This document shows positions 18,156-26,890 of a stretch of DNA of 64,000 nucleotides, piece after piece (the first letter of the stretch is position 1; every line of letters begins with the position of its first letter). The notes beneath the pieces were generated by a model, which saw only the letters and a program-made list of their open reading frames with translations, had not been told where the DNA came from and did no database searches. Source of the DNA: Oceanospirillum sp048268485 (lineage in GTDB: Bacteria > Pseudomonadota > Gammaproteobacteria > Pseudomonadales > Halomonadaceae); assembly GCA_048268485.1 (NCBI GenBank), contig JBLWVL010000009.1:55818-119817 (forward strand), given 5' to 3'. Both the position numbers and the translations under genes were made by a program.

Positions 18156-18845
18156 ATGGCTAATTTTCAGACCCATCTGGGTGGCGCTGCCCTGGGTGGT
18201 GGTTTTGTGTTGTCGGGTGCGTTAGTTACCAGCCTTATGTCACTGAATGAAGCGATTGCGGGATGGTGTCTGGTGATGATTGGCGGTATTTTACCGGATA
18301 TCGATTCTGATCACTCCAATGTGGTAAGAGCTCTTTTTTCAATATTGGGGGGAATTGCGGCCGTGCTTTCGGTGGTGGCACTGGCGGATAAAGTACCCTT
18401 AGCAGGGCTTTGGCTGACAGGGGCGACCAGTTTTATCGCGGTACGTTATGGTGTCTGGTATGTTTTTGCCCGCTTTACCGTGCACAGGGGGATTTTCCAT
18501 TCGTTGTTGGCCGGTTGCCTGTTTGCGGTTTTTACCGCCTTTCTGGCTTATCGGGCCGTGGATTTATCGGAAGATGTCAGCTGGTTGATGGGGGTCAGTT
18601 TGTTGATAGGCTATCTGATTCACCTGTTACTGGATGAGTGCTACAGCGTGGATCTGACCAATGCCCGTATTAAACGCTCCTTTGGCACTGCTTTTAAGTT
18701 GTTCGACTACCAAAACATTGGTAACACGATTCTGATGCTTAGTCTTCTGATGGGGCTGATTACCACTGTAGCACCTCCCATTACGGAACTCTGGTATCTG
18801 ATGACAGATCCCAGAGTACGCTGGAGCTGGCAGAAAAGCTGGTAA
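18156..18845 (+). CDS. YdjM/DUF457-family membrane-bound metal-dependent hydrolase
   Basis: 229 residues from ATG 18156. It begins MANFQTHLGGAALGG, has GGILPDIDSDHSN (acidic/His cluster), about six hydrophobic segments, FTVHRGIFHSLLAG and GYLIHLLLDECYSVDL, the conserved His/Asp pattern of the LexA-regulated YdjM inner-membrane hydrolase family. The substrate is unknown. An upstream ATG at 18135 is possible, but the TAGGT ahead of 18156 and the conserved MANF start favour the shorter form. Confidence 0.8.
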   Translation: MANFQTHLGGAALGGGFVLSGALVTSLMSLNEAIAGWCLVMIGGILPDIDSDHSNVVRALFSILGGIAAVLSVVALADKVPLAGLWLTGATSFIAVRYGVWYVFARFTVHRGIFHSLLAGCLFAVFTAFLAYRAVDLSEDVSWLMGVSLLIGYLIHLLLDECYSVDLTNARIKRSFGTAFKLFDYQNIGNTILMLSLLMGLITTVAPPITELWYLMTDPRVRWSWQKSW

Positions 18846-18867
18846 GAGCAGTCATGCATCAGAGTGA

Positions 18868-19935
18868 CTATTTATTCAGACCACTGAGAAGGGTGTGGCT
18901 TAATGCCATGGCAGACTGCCAACTGGCCTCAAAGCCGAACCCCGCTAACCAGTCACCACAAACGGAAAGTCCGGTTTGCGGATCATGAAGGAAGCCGGAA
19001 TCCAGATTCAGGCTGGTACAGGTGCTGTATAGCCAGCGATGGCAGCGGGTGCTATCAGCAATAGGCTGGGATTGCATAAGCTGATGGAAGGCGTGTTCCA
19101 GGTCTTTCTGTACATGTTCTTTCTCATCATCCAGCATCTGCAGGCTCCAGTCTGTCCTGGCCTGAATCACCCAGACATCTTCCGATGGATGCCTACCCGG
19201 CTTACGACTGTCCCGTACCACGCGCCGTAGAACAGGGTGATCTCCTTCAAAAAGCTCTATTGGTGTACTTAATGGCGTCTCAAAGCCCAGTACCAGAGTC
19301 CAGCAAGCATCAGGCTGAATTTTTTGGGCCAATGCCTGCAGCGCCGGTTCTGCTTTAAGTAGCGGGACAGCCTGAGGTGCAGGTGTTGCCACAACAACCT
19401 GATCAAATGTTCCAAGAGCATGGTGTGCGGTATCCATCAGCAGCAGGCTGCTACGACCGTTACTCATCCGGGGTTTAACCGATTCGACACGAATCCCGCT
19501 GTGAAGTGTGATGTTGTTGTGGTTGATCAAGGAGCGGGTTAGTGCGCTCAGACGGTTGTTCCCTACATAGCGTTTTCGGTCGGGTTGAGCTTCTCGATAG
19601 AAATTTTGAGTGATCGGTTGCCAGAGATGCAAGTGCCCTTCAGCTTCCTGCTCGGAAAGCCAGTCCTGAAACGGCAGGTGATGAGCGGAAGGTCTTGCCT
19701 CCCACTCCAGCCAGCTGGCACCAAGGTCAGCGGTTTCTTCTCCGATCCGACAGCTGGCAAGCCGCCCACCGGTGCCCCGGCTTTTTTCATAAAGGGTGAC
19801 AAGGCAACCTGCATCGGCCAGTTGACGGGCGAGTGTACAGCCTGCTAGGCCGGCTCCAATAATGGCGATGGATGGGACTGATGACGTGCCTGAAGTCGTG
19901 TTTGATGATGCTAAATGGGATTTAGACGCTGACAT
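18868..19935 (-). CDS. FAD-dependent oxidoreductase, renalase-like
   Basis: 355 residues. An N-terminal Rossmann FAD motif, SIAIIGAGLAGCTLARQLADAG, is followed by EKSRGTGGRLAS as in renalase-like amine oxidases. The C-terminus has GLSVCGDWLAGFGFEASWQSAMAL, which completes the FAD site. The substrate is not known; bacterial renalase-like proteins oxidise off-path dihydropyridine nucleotides. It is convergent with the YdjM-like gene and tail-to-head with dctD, about 110 bases away. Confidence 0.8.
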   Translation of the reverse strand: MSASKSHLASSNTTSGTSSVPSIAIIGAGLAGCTLARQLADAGCLVTLYEKSRGTGGRLASCRIGEETADLGASWLEWEARPSAHHLPFQDWLSEQEAEGHLHLWQPITQNFYREAQPDRKRYVGNNRLSALTRSLINHNNITLHSGIRVESVKPRMSNGRSSLLLMDTAHHALGTFDQVVVATPAPQAVPLLKAEPALQALAQKIQPDACWTLVLGFETPLSTPIELFEGDHPVLRRVVRDSRKPGRHPSEDVWVIQARTDWSLQMLDDEKEHVQKDLEHAFHQLMQSQPIADSTRCHRWLYSTCTSLNLDSGFLHDPQTGLSVCGDWLAGFGFEASWQSAMALSHTLLSGLNK

Positions 19936-20050
19936 AGAGTAACCCTGTAGTTTTGATGGGGCTTCCTACGCAGATTAGCAGGTTTCAGTTTAGCTGGACA
20001 AATATGCCACTGCTTTGATTGGCCTTATACTTAAAGCAGCGTTGTTTGGA

Positions 20051-21406
20051 TCAGGTAAAGTCATCCCGTTTGAGGCCATATTTTTTCAGCTTGTCGTACA
20101 AGGTTTTACGGGGCAGACCGAGGGCTTCCATGGTGAGTTTGATGGAGCCTTTCTGACGGGCAAGTTCCTGCTCGATCAGGCTGCGTTCAAACATCTCCAC
20201 CTGCTGTGGCAAGGTCAGAGGGGCGGTGGACTCCTCACCGAACATTAGTTGTTCCAGGTTATAGTCGCAGGTTTCGCCCAGCAGAACATAACGCTCCGCC
20301 AGATTACGCAGTTCCCGCACATTACCCGGCCAGTTATGGCTCATAAGCATCGAAATGTATCCGCCATTTAACGGAGGGGCTTCACGCTTTACCTGGTTGG
20401 AAGCAATCAGCGCAAAGTGTTGGAACAACAAGGGTATATCTTCCATGCGCTCCCGCAGGGGAGGAATATCAAGGGTAACGACATTGAGGCGGTAATAGAG
20501 ATCTTCGCGGAAATTGCCTTCTTCGGCGGCTTGTTTCAGGTCAACCTTAGTGGCGGCGATGATGCGAATATCTAAGGGTATCAATTCATTACTGCCCAGT
20601 CGCTCAATGTACCGTTCCTGCAATACCCTCAGCAGCTTTACCTGCAGGGAGAGAGGCATGCTTTCGATCTCATCCAAAAACAGGGTGCCGCCGTTGGCAT
20701 GTTCAAACTTACCGATACGGCGTTTCTGGGCACCGGTAAATGCACCGGGTTCATGACCGAATAGTTCGGATTCAATAATAGATTCCGGCACTGCACCGCA
20801 GTTGATAGCAACGTAGTTTTTGCCCTGACGGGGGCTATGCTCGTGCATAAAACGGGCGATCTGATCTTTACCTGCGCCGGTTTCACCAAACAGGAGAACA
20901 TCGGTCTGAAGTGGAGAGACCTGTCTGGCCATTTTCAATAGCTGCTGCATGACCCGGGTTTTACCTATGATACGAGGGCCGGGGGCGCTATGGACTTCCA
21001 GATCCTGCTTAAGCTGGCGGTTTTCCAGTGTCAGGCGACGCTTCTCTTCCGCCCGTTTGACCACATCCAGCAACAGCTCATTGGAAAAGGGTTTTTCAAG
21101 GAAGTCGTAAGCCCCTTCACGAATCGCATTGACCGCCATGGAGATATCACCATGACCGGAAATCAGAATGACAGGAATGTCACGATCAATGCGCAGAGCT
21201 TCGCGCATAAACTCAAGTCCATCCATGCCTGGCATGCGGATATCTGAGATAATGACACCATCCCAATCTGGTGTTAACTGTTGCAGCGCATGCTCTGCAT
21301 TGTCAAAGCTTTTGGGGGTATAGCCAGCCAGAGAAAGCGTCTGAGCCACTGTTATCCGTAGGTGTTTCTCGTCATCAATCACAAAAACGCCGGATGCCTG
21401 GCTCAT
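20051..21406 (-). CDS. dctD: DctD-type sigma54-dependent response regulator
   Basis: 451 residues. Receiver domain (about 1-120) with phospho-acceptor Asp in VIISDIRMPGMDG, AAA+ domain with Walker A GETGAGKD, the sigma54-contact loop GAFTGA, Walker B GTLFLDEIE, and a C-terminal Fis-type helix-turn-helix ending KLKKYGLKRDDF. The GAFTGA loop means it can act through sigma54 RNA polymerase. It lies 13 bases after the DctB-like kinase stop. The frame runs 81 bases further up, but the receiver pattern and ATG at 21406 set the start. Likely activates genes for dicarboxylate or lactate use. Confidence 0.9.
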   Translation of the reverse strand: MSQASGVFVIDDEKHLRITVAQTLSLAGYTPKSFDNAEHALQQLTPDWDGVIISDIRMPGMDGLEFMREALRIDRDIPVILISGHGDISMAVNAIREGAYDFLEKPFSNELLLDVVKRAEEKRRLTLENRQLKQDLEVHSAPGPRIIGKTRVMQQLLKMARQVSPLQTDVLLFGETGAGKDQIARFMHEHSPRQGKNYVAINCGAVPESIIESELFGHEPGAFTGAQKRRIGKFEHANGGTLFLDEIESMPLSLQVKLLRVLQERYIERLGSNELIPLDIRIIAATKVDLKQAAEEGNFREDLYYRLNVVTLDIPPLRERMEDIPLLFQHFALIASNQVKREAPPLNGGYISMLMSHNWPGNVRELRNLAERYVLLGETCDYNLEQLMFGEESTAPLTLPQQVEMFERSLIEQELARQKGSIKLTMEALGLPRKTLYDKLKKYGLKRDDFT

Positions 21407-21419
21407 ACAATTCTCGCTG

Positions 21420-23714
21420 CTATCGATAGGAGGTTTTTTCCGGGAGGCAAACTGAAGACCTGCTATTGAGCTCGGAGGCTTCAGCAATGGGCAGAGTCAC
21501 TCTCAGAGTGGCGCCGCCTTCCGGGCGGTTAAAGGCGGTAATATTACCACCAAAATCGCTGATGATCCGGTAGGAGATTGATAAGCCAAGCCCCAGGCCC
21601 TTCCCGCCTTCCCGTGTGCTGAAAAAAGGGTTAAAAATCTGGTGCAGATTTTTAACAGTGATACCTGCGCCACTGTCAGCGACATCAATAACCGCTTGGT
21701 CTTTATCATTCAGCTGATCCTGCTTCAGGCTGACGGTGATGCGTTTTTCATGGTGGTCAGATACAGCAAGAAGTGCATTGCTAATGAGATTAACAATGAC
21801 CTGCTCAAGGCGCACAGCATCAGCGCGGACAAAAAGCTCCTGATCCGGTAGTGCGATATTGAGTGTAATTTGTTCTTTTTCCAGCTGGGGTCTGAAAAGC
21901 CGCAGGGCGTATTGAATAGTTGCTTGTACTGAGACGATCGCCAGCTGACCTTCACTCTTACGGGCAAAGAGTTTCAGCTGAGCGCTGATAGTTGCCATAC
22001 GGTCTGTTAGCTCGACAATTTGATTAAGGTTATCCCGGGCCATGTCAGGTTGCCCTCGCTGGATAAAGGTTATGCTGTTTTCTGCATAAGCGCGAATGGC
22101 GGCGAGAGGCTGATTAAGCTCGTGATTGATACTGGCACTCATCTGGCCCAGCACGGCAAGCTTTGCTGCCTGAATTAACTCATCCTGAGTTTTCTGCAGG
22201 GTTTCTGCTGTGTGGCGGTGCTGCTCAATTTCCTGCTTAAGTCTGTCATTGGTTTCGGTCAGATCCTGAGTTCGCTCAACAACTCTGCTTTCCATCTCAT
22301 CGTAAGCTGCCTGAAGAGCTTCCTCATGCTGTTTTCTCTCGGTGATATCATGCAGAGTGATCATATAATCTGACCCCTGACTGCGGCTCATCATGCTGAT
22401 GATCATCTCTACAGGAACGGTCTGGCGGTCTTTTCGTAAACCAAGTACTTCAATGGGATGACTACTGGCGGCAATAAGAGCCTGCTGGCTGTGTTGCTTG
22501 TGATTCTGGTGGATCAGATCACTAAAGTTATGGCCGTGCAGCTCATGGAGCTGGTAGCCAAAAAGTGCCTCGGCAGTGGGGTTGATGTAGTCCACCTTGC
22601 CGGTGCGATCCATGGTGATAATACCTGCTTTGGTATTGTCCAGAATGGCCCGGATACGGGCTTCGTTAGCCTCAAGAGCTTTTTTGGTTTCCCGGTCGTG
22701 GCGCACCCGTTCCCGCTGAATGCGCTGGCGTTGCAGGCTGTATAGGGTCAGTAATACCAGCACCATATAGATGCCCGCTGCCAACAGGCTGTTTTTCAGA
22801 ATTTCAGTACGGACATTTTGGGTGTTTTTCAGAATATGCAGATGCCATCCTGCATTTGGCATAGCGCGATTAAGCTGCAGGTAAGTGTTGACCTGAATAG
22901 TGTCAGCGTCCTGGTCTGATGCGATCTTAACCAGCAAGCCCTGGCCAAATGTCTGTGCAACCCGGTAAGCCAGCGGTTTAATATCTTGCTCTCCGTAGCG
23001 TTTCGATGTGTGAATCCGTTCGAGATCATGATTGCTGAGGTTATGAATGCTGTGCAGCAGCCACTCCCGGCGGCTGGTAATAAAAATAATACCGTCCGGG
23101 TCTGTCACAATAAATTCTGTCCTCGGGTCTTTCCAGGGTATTTCGAGGTTTTTCACCACAATCTTGACCACAAGAACACCGATGGGGGATGGGCCGCTGA
23201 ATACGGGGTAAGAAAAGTAGTAGCCCCGTTCGCCTGATGTTGTTCCCAGGCCATAAAAACGCCCGGACTGCCCGTTGATTGCCTGCCGGTAGTAGGGACG
23301 GTAGCTGAAATTCTGGCCAATAAAGCTTTTAGGATTTTGCCAGTTGCTGGCGGCAATGGTGGTGCCTTCTTCATCTAACAGGTAGATATCAGAGACATCT
23401 GTGATCTGCTTGAAGTTTTTCAGAATGGCGTTGAGCTGCTGAATGCTGTCAGGTTTCGGCTCTCTTAAGATACCCGCAAGATTTTGTTTGTTGACTAAAA
23501 TCTCTGGCAGAAATTCATACTTATCAAGCTTACCTCTGAGGCTGGCGATATTCAGGGTGAGTTCATTACTGGCCTGAGATTCAAGCTGGCTCAGTTCGTA
23601 GTGCTCTGTCCAGGCTGCGACCTGCCAGATAATAAAAATAAACAGCAACAACATGCCCGCGCTGCTGAGCAAACTGTGGCTGTCGTTAGAGTCTCCGGTG
23701 TGCGTTGGTGCCAT
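21420..23714 (-). CDS. dctB: DctB-type sensor histidine kinase with extra PAS domain
   Basis: 764 residues. Membrane helix near 18-34, a large periplasmic Cache-like sensor (about 40-300, with FSYRPYYRQAINGQSGRFYGLGTTSGERGYYFSYPV), a second helix (about 308-328), and a PAS domain (about 350-460). A coiled linker leads to the H-box SINHELNQPLAAIRAYAEN near 526 and a HATPase with GLGLGLSISY. Classical DctB proteins lack the PAS. The sensor pattern resembles dicarboxylate sensors, but the signal here, next to lactate genes, is unproven. It follows the GntR gene by 5 bases, so gntR-dctB-dctD is one operon. Confidence 0.88.
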   Translation of the reverse strand: MAPTHTGDSNDSHSLLSSAGMLLLFIFIIWQVAAWTEHYELSQLESQASNELTLNIASLRGKLDKYEFLPEILVNKQNLAGILREPKPDSIQQLNAILKNFKQITDVSDIYLLDEEGTTIAASNWQNPKSFIGQNFSYRPYYRQAINGQSGRFYGLGTTSGERGYYFSYPVFSGPSPIGVLVVKIVVKNLEIPWKDPRTEFIVTDPDGIIFITSRREWLLHSIHNLSNHDLERIHTSKRYGEQDIKPLAYRVAQTFGQGLLVKIASDQDADTIQVNTYLQLNRAMPNAGWHLHILKNTQNVRTEILKNSLLAAGIYMVLVLLTLYSLQRQRIQRERVRHDRETKKALEANEARIRAILDNTKAGIITMDRTGKVDYINPTAEALFGYQLHELHGHNFSDLIHQNHKQHSQQALIAASSHPIEVLGLRKDRQTVPVEMIISMMSRSQGSDYMITLHDITERKQHEEALQAAYDEMESRVVERTQDLTETNDRLKQEIEQHRHTAETLQKTQDELIQAAKLAVLGQMSASINHELNQPLAAIRAYAENSITFIQRGQPDMARDNLNQIVELTDRMATISAQLKLFARKSEGQLAIVSVQATIQYALRLFRPQLEKEQITLNIALPDQELFVRADAVRLEQVIVNLISNALLAVSDHHEKRITVSLKQDQLNDKDQAVIDVADSGAGITVKNLHQIFNPFFSTREGGKGLGLGLSISYRIISDFGGNITAFNRPEGGATLRVTLPIAEASELNSRSSVCLPEKTSYR

Positions 23715-23719
23715 CGTCG

Positions 23720-24493
23720 TTAAACCGGCTGTGTTTGTGCCCGGCGAAGTGAGCGTTCAACACGTGTTTCCTGTCGGCTCATTTCCAGCAAGCTATCTTC
23801 AACAAAGACCAGGTGTTCGTGGGCCATAGCCCGTGCTTTTTCCGGGTTACCTTCCATGATGGCATCGTACATCGCTTTATGCTGATCAAGGAGAACCGGA
23901 CGGGACTCCTTCCTTTCAAACAGGTTTTTCAGATTAGCGACAATGCTTTTTTCCAGCATGTTAAACAGGCCGCGCAGAGTGTGCAGTAACACGACATTGT
24001 GGGCAGCTTCAGCAATTGCCATATGAAATTCGGCATCAACTTTGGCTTCAAGAACCGGGTCGTTTTTTTCGTAAACCTGCATCAGGTTGTTAAAACGCTT
24101 GGTCAGCATCTCTTTATCGGCTTCGGTACTGCGCATGGCAGCGTAGTAGGCTGAGATACCTTCAAGGGCATCGCGGAACTCCAGCTGATCATAGAGAAAC
24201 TCGTTGTGCGAGCTAAGCAGGTCCTGCAGAGGGTCGGTAAACGAGGTGCCCAGTTGCTCAGAAACATAGGTGCCACCGCCATGGCGGCTGAATAGAAGAC
24301 CTCGGGCAACCAGCTTCTGAATGGCCTCACGCAAGGAGGGACGTGAGACTTCAAACTGGGTTGCAAGCTCCCGCTCCGGTGGCAATTTTTGCCCCGGTTT
24401 AAATGTTCCTTCAAGAATCATGCTTTCCAGTTGCTGCATGATGATGTCAGAAATCTTGGGTTGTTTCACCCGGCGGTAGTTGCTGCTTTCCAC
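23720..24493 (-). CDS. lldR: GntR/FadR-family regulator, PdhR/LldR type
   Basis: 257 residues. An N-terminal winged helix (about 12-78) with PPERELATQFEVSRPSLREAIQKLVARGLL leads into an FCD sensor domain (about 95-235) with the metal-binding pattern D..FH..IAEAAHN and a later H. It is the PdhR/LldR kind, whose effectors are pyruvate or lactate. Two matching operators, AATTGGT-N3-ACCAATT, lie in the divergent region with dctP. One covers its own promoter, so autoregulation is likely. LldR is chosen over PdhR by the adjoining lactate-use genes. Confidence 0.85.
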   Translation of the reverse strand: MESSNYRRVKQPKISDIIMQQLESMILEGTFKPGQKLPPERELATQFEVSRPSLREAIQKLVARGLLFSRHGGGTYVSEQLGTSFTDPLQDLLSSHNEFLYDQLEFRDALEGISAYYAAMRSTEADKEMLTKRFNNLMQVYEKNDPVLEAKVDAEFHMAIAEAAHNVVLLHTLRGLFNMLEKSIVANLKNLFERKESRPVLLDQHKAMYDAIMEGNPEKARAMAHEHLVFVEDSLLEMSRQETRVERSLRRAQTQPV

Positions 24494-24609
24494 GATTGGT
24501 AAACCTAAATGGGCTGCTATGCAGTCAGCGGTTGAATATAAAAGGCTGCAGGACGATCACTGGTTAGTGATGAGCGGCCTTGCTTTTATGCTTTAAAACG
24601 GTTGATTGA

Positions 24610-24652
24610 AATTGGTAATACCAATGCTAGTTATAATATTAAGAGCTGTCAA
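24610..24652 (-). promoter_or_regulatory. lldR-dctBD promoter with overlapping PdhR/LldR-type operator
   Basis: On the minus strand, TTGACA (24652-24647) and TAGCAT (24629-24624) are spaced by exactly 17 bases. The operator AATTGGTAATACCAATG (24610-24626) covers the -10 and likely start point, so the regulator would repress its own operon. Confidence 0.65.
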
Positions 24653-24852
24653 ATGTGATGTCTGAGCTGAGTACAGAAGCCATCGCTAACCGGGATTGTC
24701 AAAAAAGATAATATTTCTGTATGTGGTCGTTATTAGGCATTAATAAGGCTTATTTCAAAGCTGTACTGGTGAATATTCTTGTTTTTTTCTTTCTTTGGGC
24801 ACCATTGAAGGGCGTAGCCAGTGGTATGGGATGCATTATGGTGCAAAGAGAT

Positions 24853-24917
24853 TTGACAAAAGGCAGAGAAGGTCTCTATCTTTGCTGTCAGGATCTTGTA
24901 AATTGGTTTGACCAATT
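24853..24917 (+). promoter_or_regulatory. dctP promoter and PdhR/LldR-type operator
   Basis: TTGACA (24853-24858) and TATCTT (24877-24882) lie 18 bases apart. AATTGGTTTGACCAATT (24901-24917) is a perfect AATTGGT-N3-ACCAATT palindrome about 12-28 bases after the likely start point, a position suited to blocking transcription. The operator matches the published E. coli PdhR pattern. Confidence 0.65.
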
Positions 24918-25050
24918 TGATTCTATTGAGGATACATCGGAAACATGCACATGCTGTTGGCTGCAATAGTTGCAGATTGCCGTTATGGGCAGGGCAGAGT
25001 ATTCCGGTGACTGATAACAATAAACAAATCCAAATGCTCGGGAATCGATC

Positions 25051-26124
25051 ATGAAAAAAATAATGAAAGCCACCCTGACGGCTGCTTCCGTGTCTGTTGC
25101 TCTGGCCGGTATTGCGCTGGAAGCTCAGGCTGCCGATAAAAAAATTCTTTTGAAAGTGCCGGTGGCATTTGCAACCAGTCTGCCGGGTCTTGGCTCACCT
25201 ATTCCTAAAGTGGCTGAGCAAGTGAAGCTGGTTTCCAATAACAGCATTCGTATGAAGGTCTATGAGCCGGGTAAACTGGTGGCTCCGTTTGAAATTCTGG
25301 ATGCGGTTTCCCGCGGTAAAATCAATGCAGGCTATACAACGGCTGGTTACTGGGCGGGTAAGATTCCTGCTTCTCCAATCTTTTCAGCGGTTCCTTTCGG
25401 TCCTGATGCTGGTGAGTACATGGCGTGGATGTACTACGGTAACGGCTTGAAACTGTATCAGGAGATGTATGACCAGGCGGGCTATAACGTAAAAGTCCTG
25501 CCTTGTGCGATCAATCCACCGGAAACATCTGGCTGGTTTGCGAAGCCGATTGAAAAACCGGAAGATTTACAGGGTTTGCGTATGCGTTTCTTTGGTCTGG
25601 GTGCCAAAGTGATGGAAAAACTGGGTGTTTCTACGTCTCTGCTGCCAGGTTCAGAAATTTTCCCAGCGCTGGAAAAAGGTGCAATTGATGCCACAGAGTT
25701 TTCCATGCCCGCTGTTGATACCCGTGTAGGCTTCCACAAAATTGCCAAATATAACTACTTCCCTGGTTGGCATCAGCAATCGACGATATTTGAGCTGCTG
25801 CTGAATAAGGACACCTGGAATCAGATGTCAGAGTCCCAGCAGGCCGTGATGAATCAGGTGTGCAAGGCATCCATGACTGACTCCTTTGCAGAAGGCGAGG
25901 CGAAACAGTTTGCTGTAATGAAAGAGAACGTTGAGAAGAACAACGTGAAAATTATGAAATGGAACGACACTATGCTGGAAGCTTTCCGGGCAGCATGGGT
26001 TGATGTTGCCAAGGAAGAAGCAGCCGATGATGCCTTTTTCAAAAAGGTGTGGGATGACCTGAACGGTTTCCGTGAAGACTACAAACTATGGGGTAGTAAC
26101 GGTTACCTGCCGCGTCAGAAGTAA
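25051..26124 (+). CDS. dctP: TRAP transporter substrate-binding protein, DctP family
   Basis: 357 residues. A signal peptide (about 1-27, KKIMKATLTAASVSVALA..AQA) precedes a DctP-type periplasmic binding protein with VAEQVKLVSNNSIRMKVYEPGKLVAPFEI, the substrate-site region GLRMRFFGLGAKVMEKLGVS, and GSEIFPALEKGAIDATEFS. The family binds carboxylates through a conserved Arg in the LRMR stretch. It resembles the 2-oxoacid/lactate-binding branch; lactate is the inferred ligand from the operon, with C4-dicarboxylates or pyruvate also possible. It is followed by two hairpins before dctQ, which usually leave dctP more abundant than the membrane parts. Confidence 0.9.
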   Translation: MKKIMKATLTAASVSVALAGIALEAQAADKKILLKVPVAFATSLPGLGSPIPKVAEQVKLVSNNSIRMKVYEPGKLVAPFEILDAVSRGKINAGYTTAGYWAGKIPASPIFSAVPFGPDAGEYMAWMYYGNGLKLYQEMYDQAGYNVKVLPCAINPPETSGWFAKPIEKPEDLQGLRMRFFGLGAKVMEKLGVSTSLLPGSEIFPALEKGAIDATEFSMPAVDTRVGFHKIAKYNYFPGWHQQSTIFELLLNKDTWNQMSESQQAVMNQVCKASMTDSFAEGEAKQFAVMKENVEKNNVKIMKWNDTMLEAFRAAWVDVAKEEAADDAFFKKVWDDLNGFREDYKLWGSNGYLPRQK

Positions 26125-26172
26125 TCCAATGAGTCAGGCTCAGTACCTATATGCTGATGTCTGAAGCACTGA

Positions 26173-26281
26173 GGCGCCAGAGGTTTACCTCTGGTGCCTT
26201 AACCCAATAAGGGGGAAGTGCTTAGTAATCTGTCCTGTGATTGAATAAAAGCACCTTGCCTGCCGGTTTTACCGGCAAGAG
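26173..26281 (+). terminator. Tandem hairpins between dctP and dctQ
   Basis: GGCGCCAGAGG...CCTCTGGTGCC (26173-26198) is a long near-perfect stem. TGCCGG-TTTTA-CCGGCA (26260-26276) forms a second hairpin. Neither is followed by a convincing T run, so they more likely stabilise the dctP message or cause partial termination than fully end it. Confidence 0.5.
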
Positions 26282-26347
26282 GTTAATCAAATCCGGCCTT
26301 ATTATTAGTGCCATCAATCCCCCAAAGATGTTTTCAGGAGCGTGGCT

Positions 26348-26878
26348 GTGTCTCACACAACGTCCTCTCCCAAGGTAAATGTGCCTCTGGCTGATTTTTT
26401 GGACAAAATAGTCCTGTCAGCAGGCAAAGTTTTCGCTTGGGCTTATGTCGTGCTTATGGCGGTCATTATTGTGCAGGTTGTTCTGCGTTATGGCTTTAAT
26501 CATGGTCTTGTTGTGCTGGAGGAGCTGCAGTGGCATCTCTATGCCGTTGGTGTGATGTTTGGTATCTCCTATGCTCAAGTGACCAATTCTCATATTCGGG
26601 TTGATCTTTTCCACGCGCGACTAAGTCATCGAGCGCAACACTTATGGGAAATTTTTGGCATTCTGTTTCTGATGTTTCCCTTTATCTACGTGGTGTTCGA
26701 CTCCAGTCTGCCGTTTGTTTATGACTCCTGGCGAATCAATGAAAGCTCGGCATCTCCAACGGGTTTACCCTATCGCTGGATTATTAAGTCGGTTATTCCG
26801 CTGAGTTTTGGTTTGTTGTTTCTGGCTGGCCTGTCACGCCTGATGCGTGATGTGGTTGGTCTGATAAAAGGTGAATAA
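26348..26878 (+). CDS. dctQ: TRAP transporter small membrane subunit, DctQ type
   Basis: 176 residues from GTG 26348. Four membrane helices; the hydrophobic first helix spans about 23-48, and the loop LEELQWHLYAVGVMFGISY and the tail PLSFGLLFLAGLSRLMRD are typical. It pairs with DctM in uptake of the DctP-bound solute driven by a sodium or proton gradient. CAGGAG at 26335-26340 is too close to GTG 26342 and well placed for GTG 26348, so the second GTG is preferred. Confidence 0.85.
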   Translation: MSHTTSSPKVNVPLADFLDKIVLSAGKVFAWAYVVLMAVIIVQVVLRYGFNHGLVVLEELQWHLYAVGVMFGISYAQVTNSHIRVDLFHARLSHRAQHLWEIFGILFLMFPFIYVVFDSSLPFVYDSWRINESSASPTGLPYRWIIKSVIPLSFGLLFLAGLSRLMRDVVGLIKGE

Positions 26879-26890
26879 GGGGTTCGTCAG

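Larger units (their letters stand above)
24494..25050. other. Divergent control region of the lactate island
   Basis: 557 bases holding the two PdhR/LldR-type operators and two promoters described separately, plus an inverted repeat ATCACT-ggtt-AGTGAT (24556-24571) in the leader of the regulator gene. I found no good sigma54 promoter for dctP. An 82-codon frame at 24721-24969 overlaps the promoter and operator and is not believed. Confidence 0.6.

Noticed and set aside
24721..24969. 82-codon frame with Cys-rich end before dctP
   Set aside because: It overlaps the likely dctP promoter and operator, has no good ribosome site and no family pattern.
24958..24977. TGGCTGCAATAGTTGC as a sigma54 promoter before dctP
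   Set aside because: GG and GC are 11 bases apart instead of 10, which normally abolishes sigma54 function.
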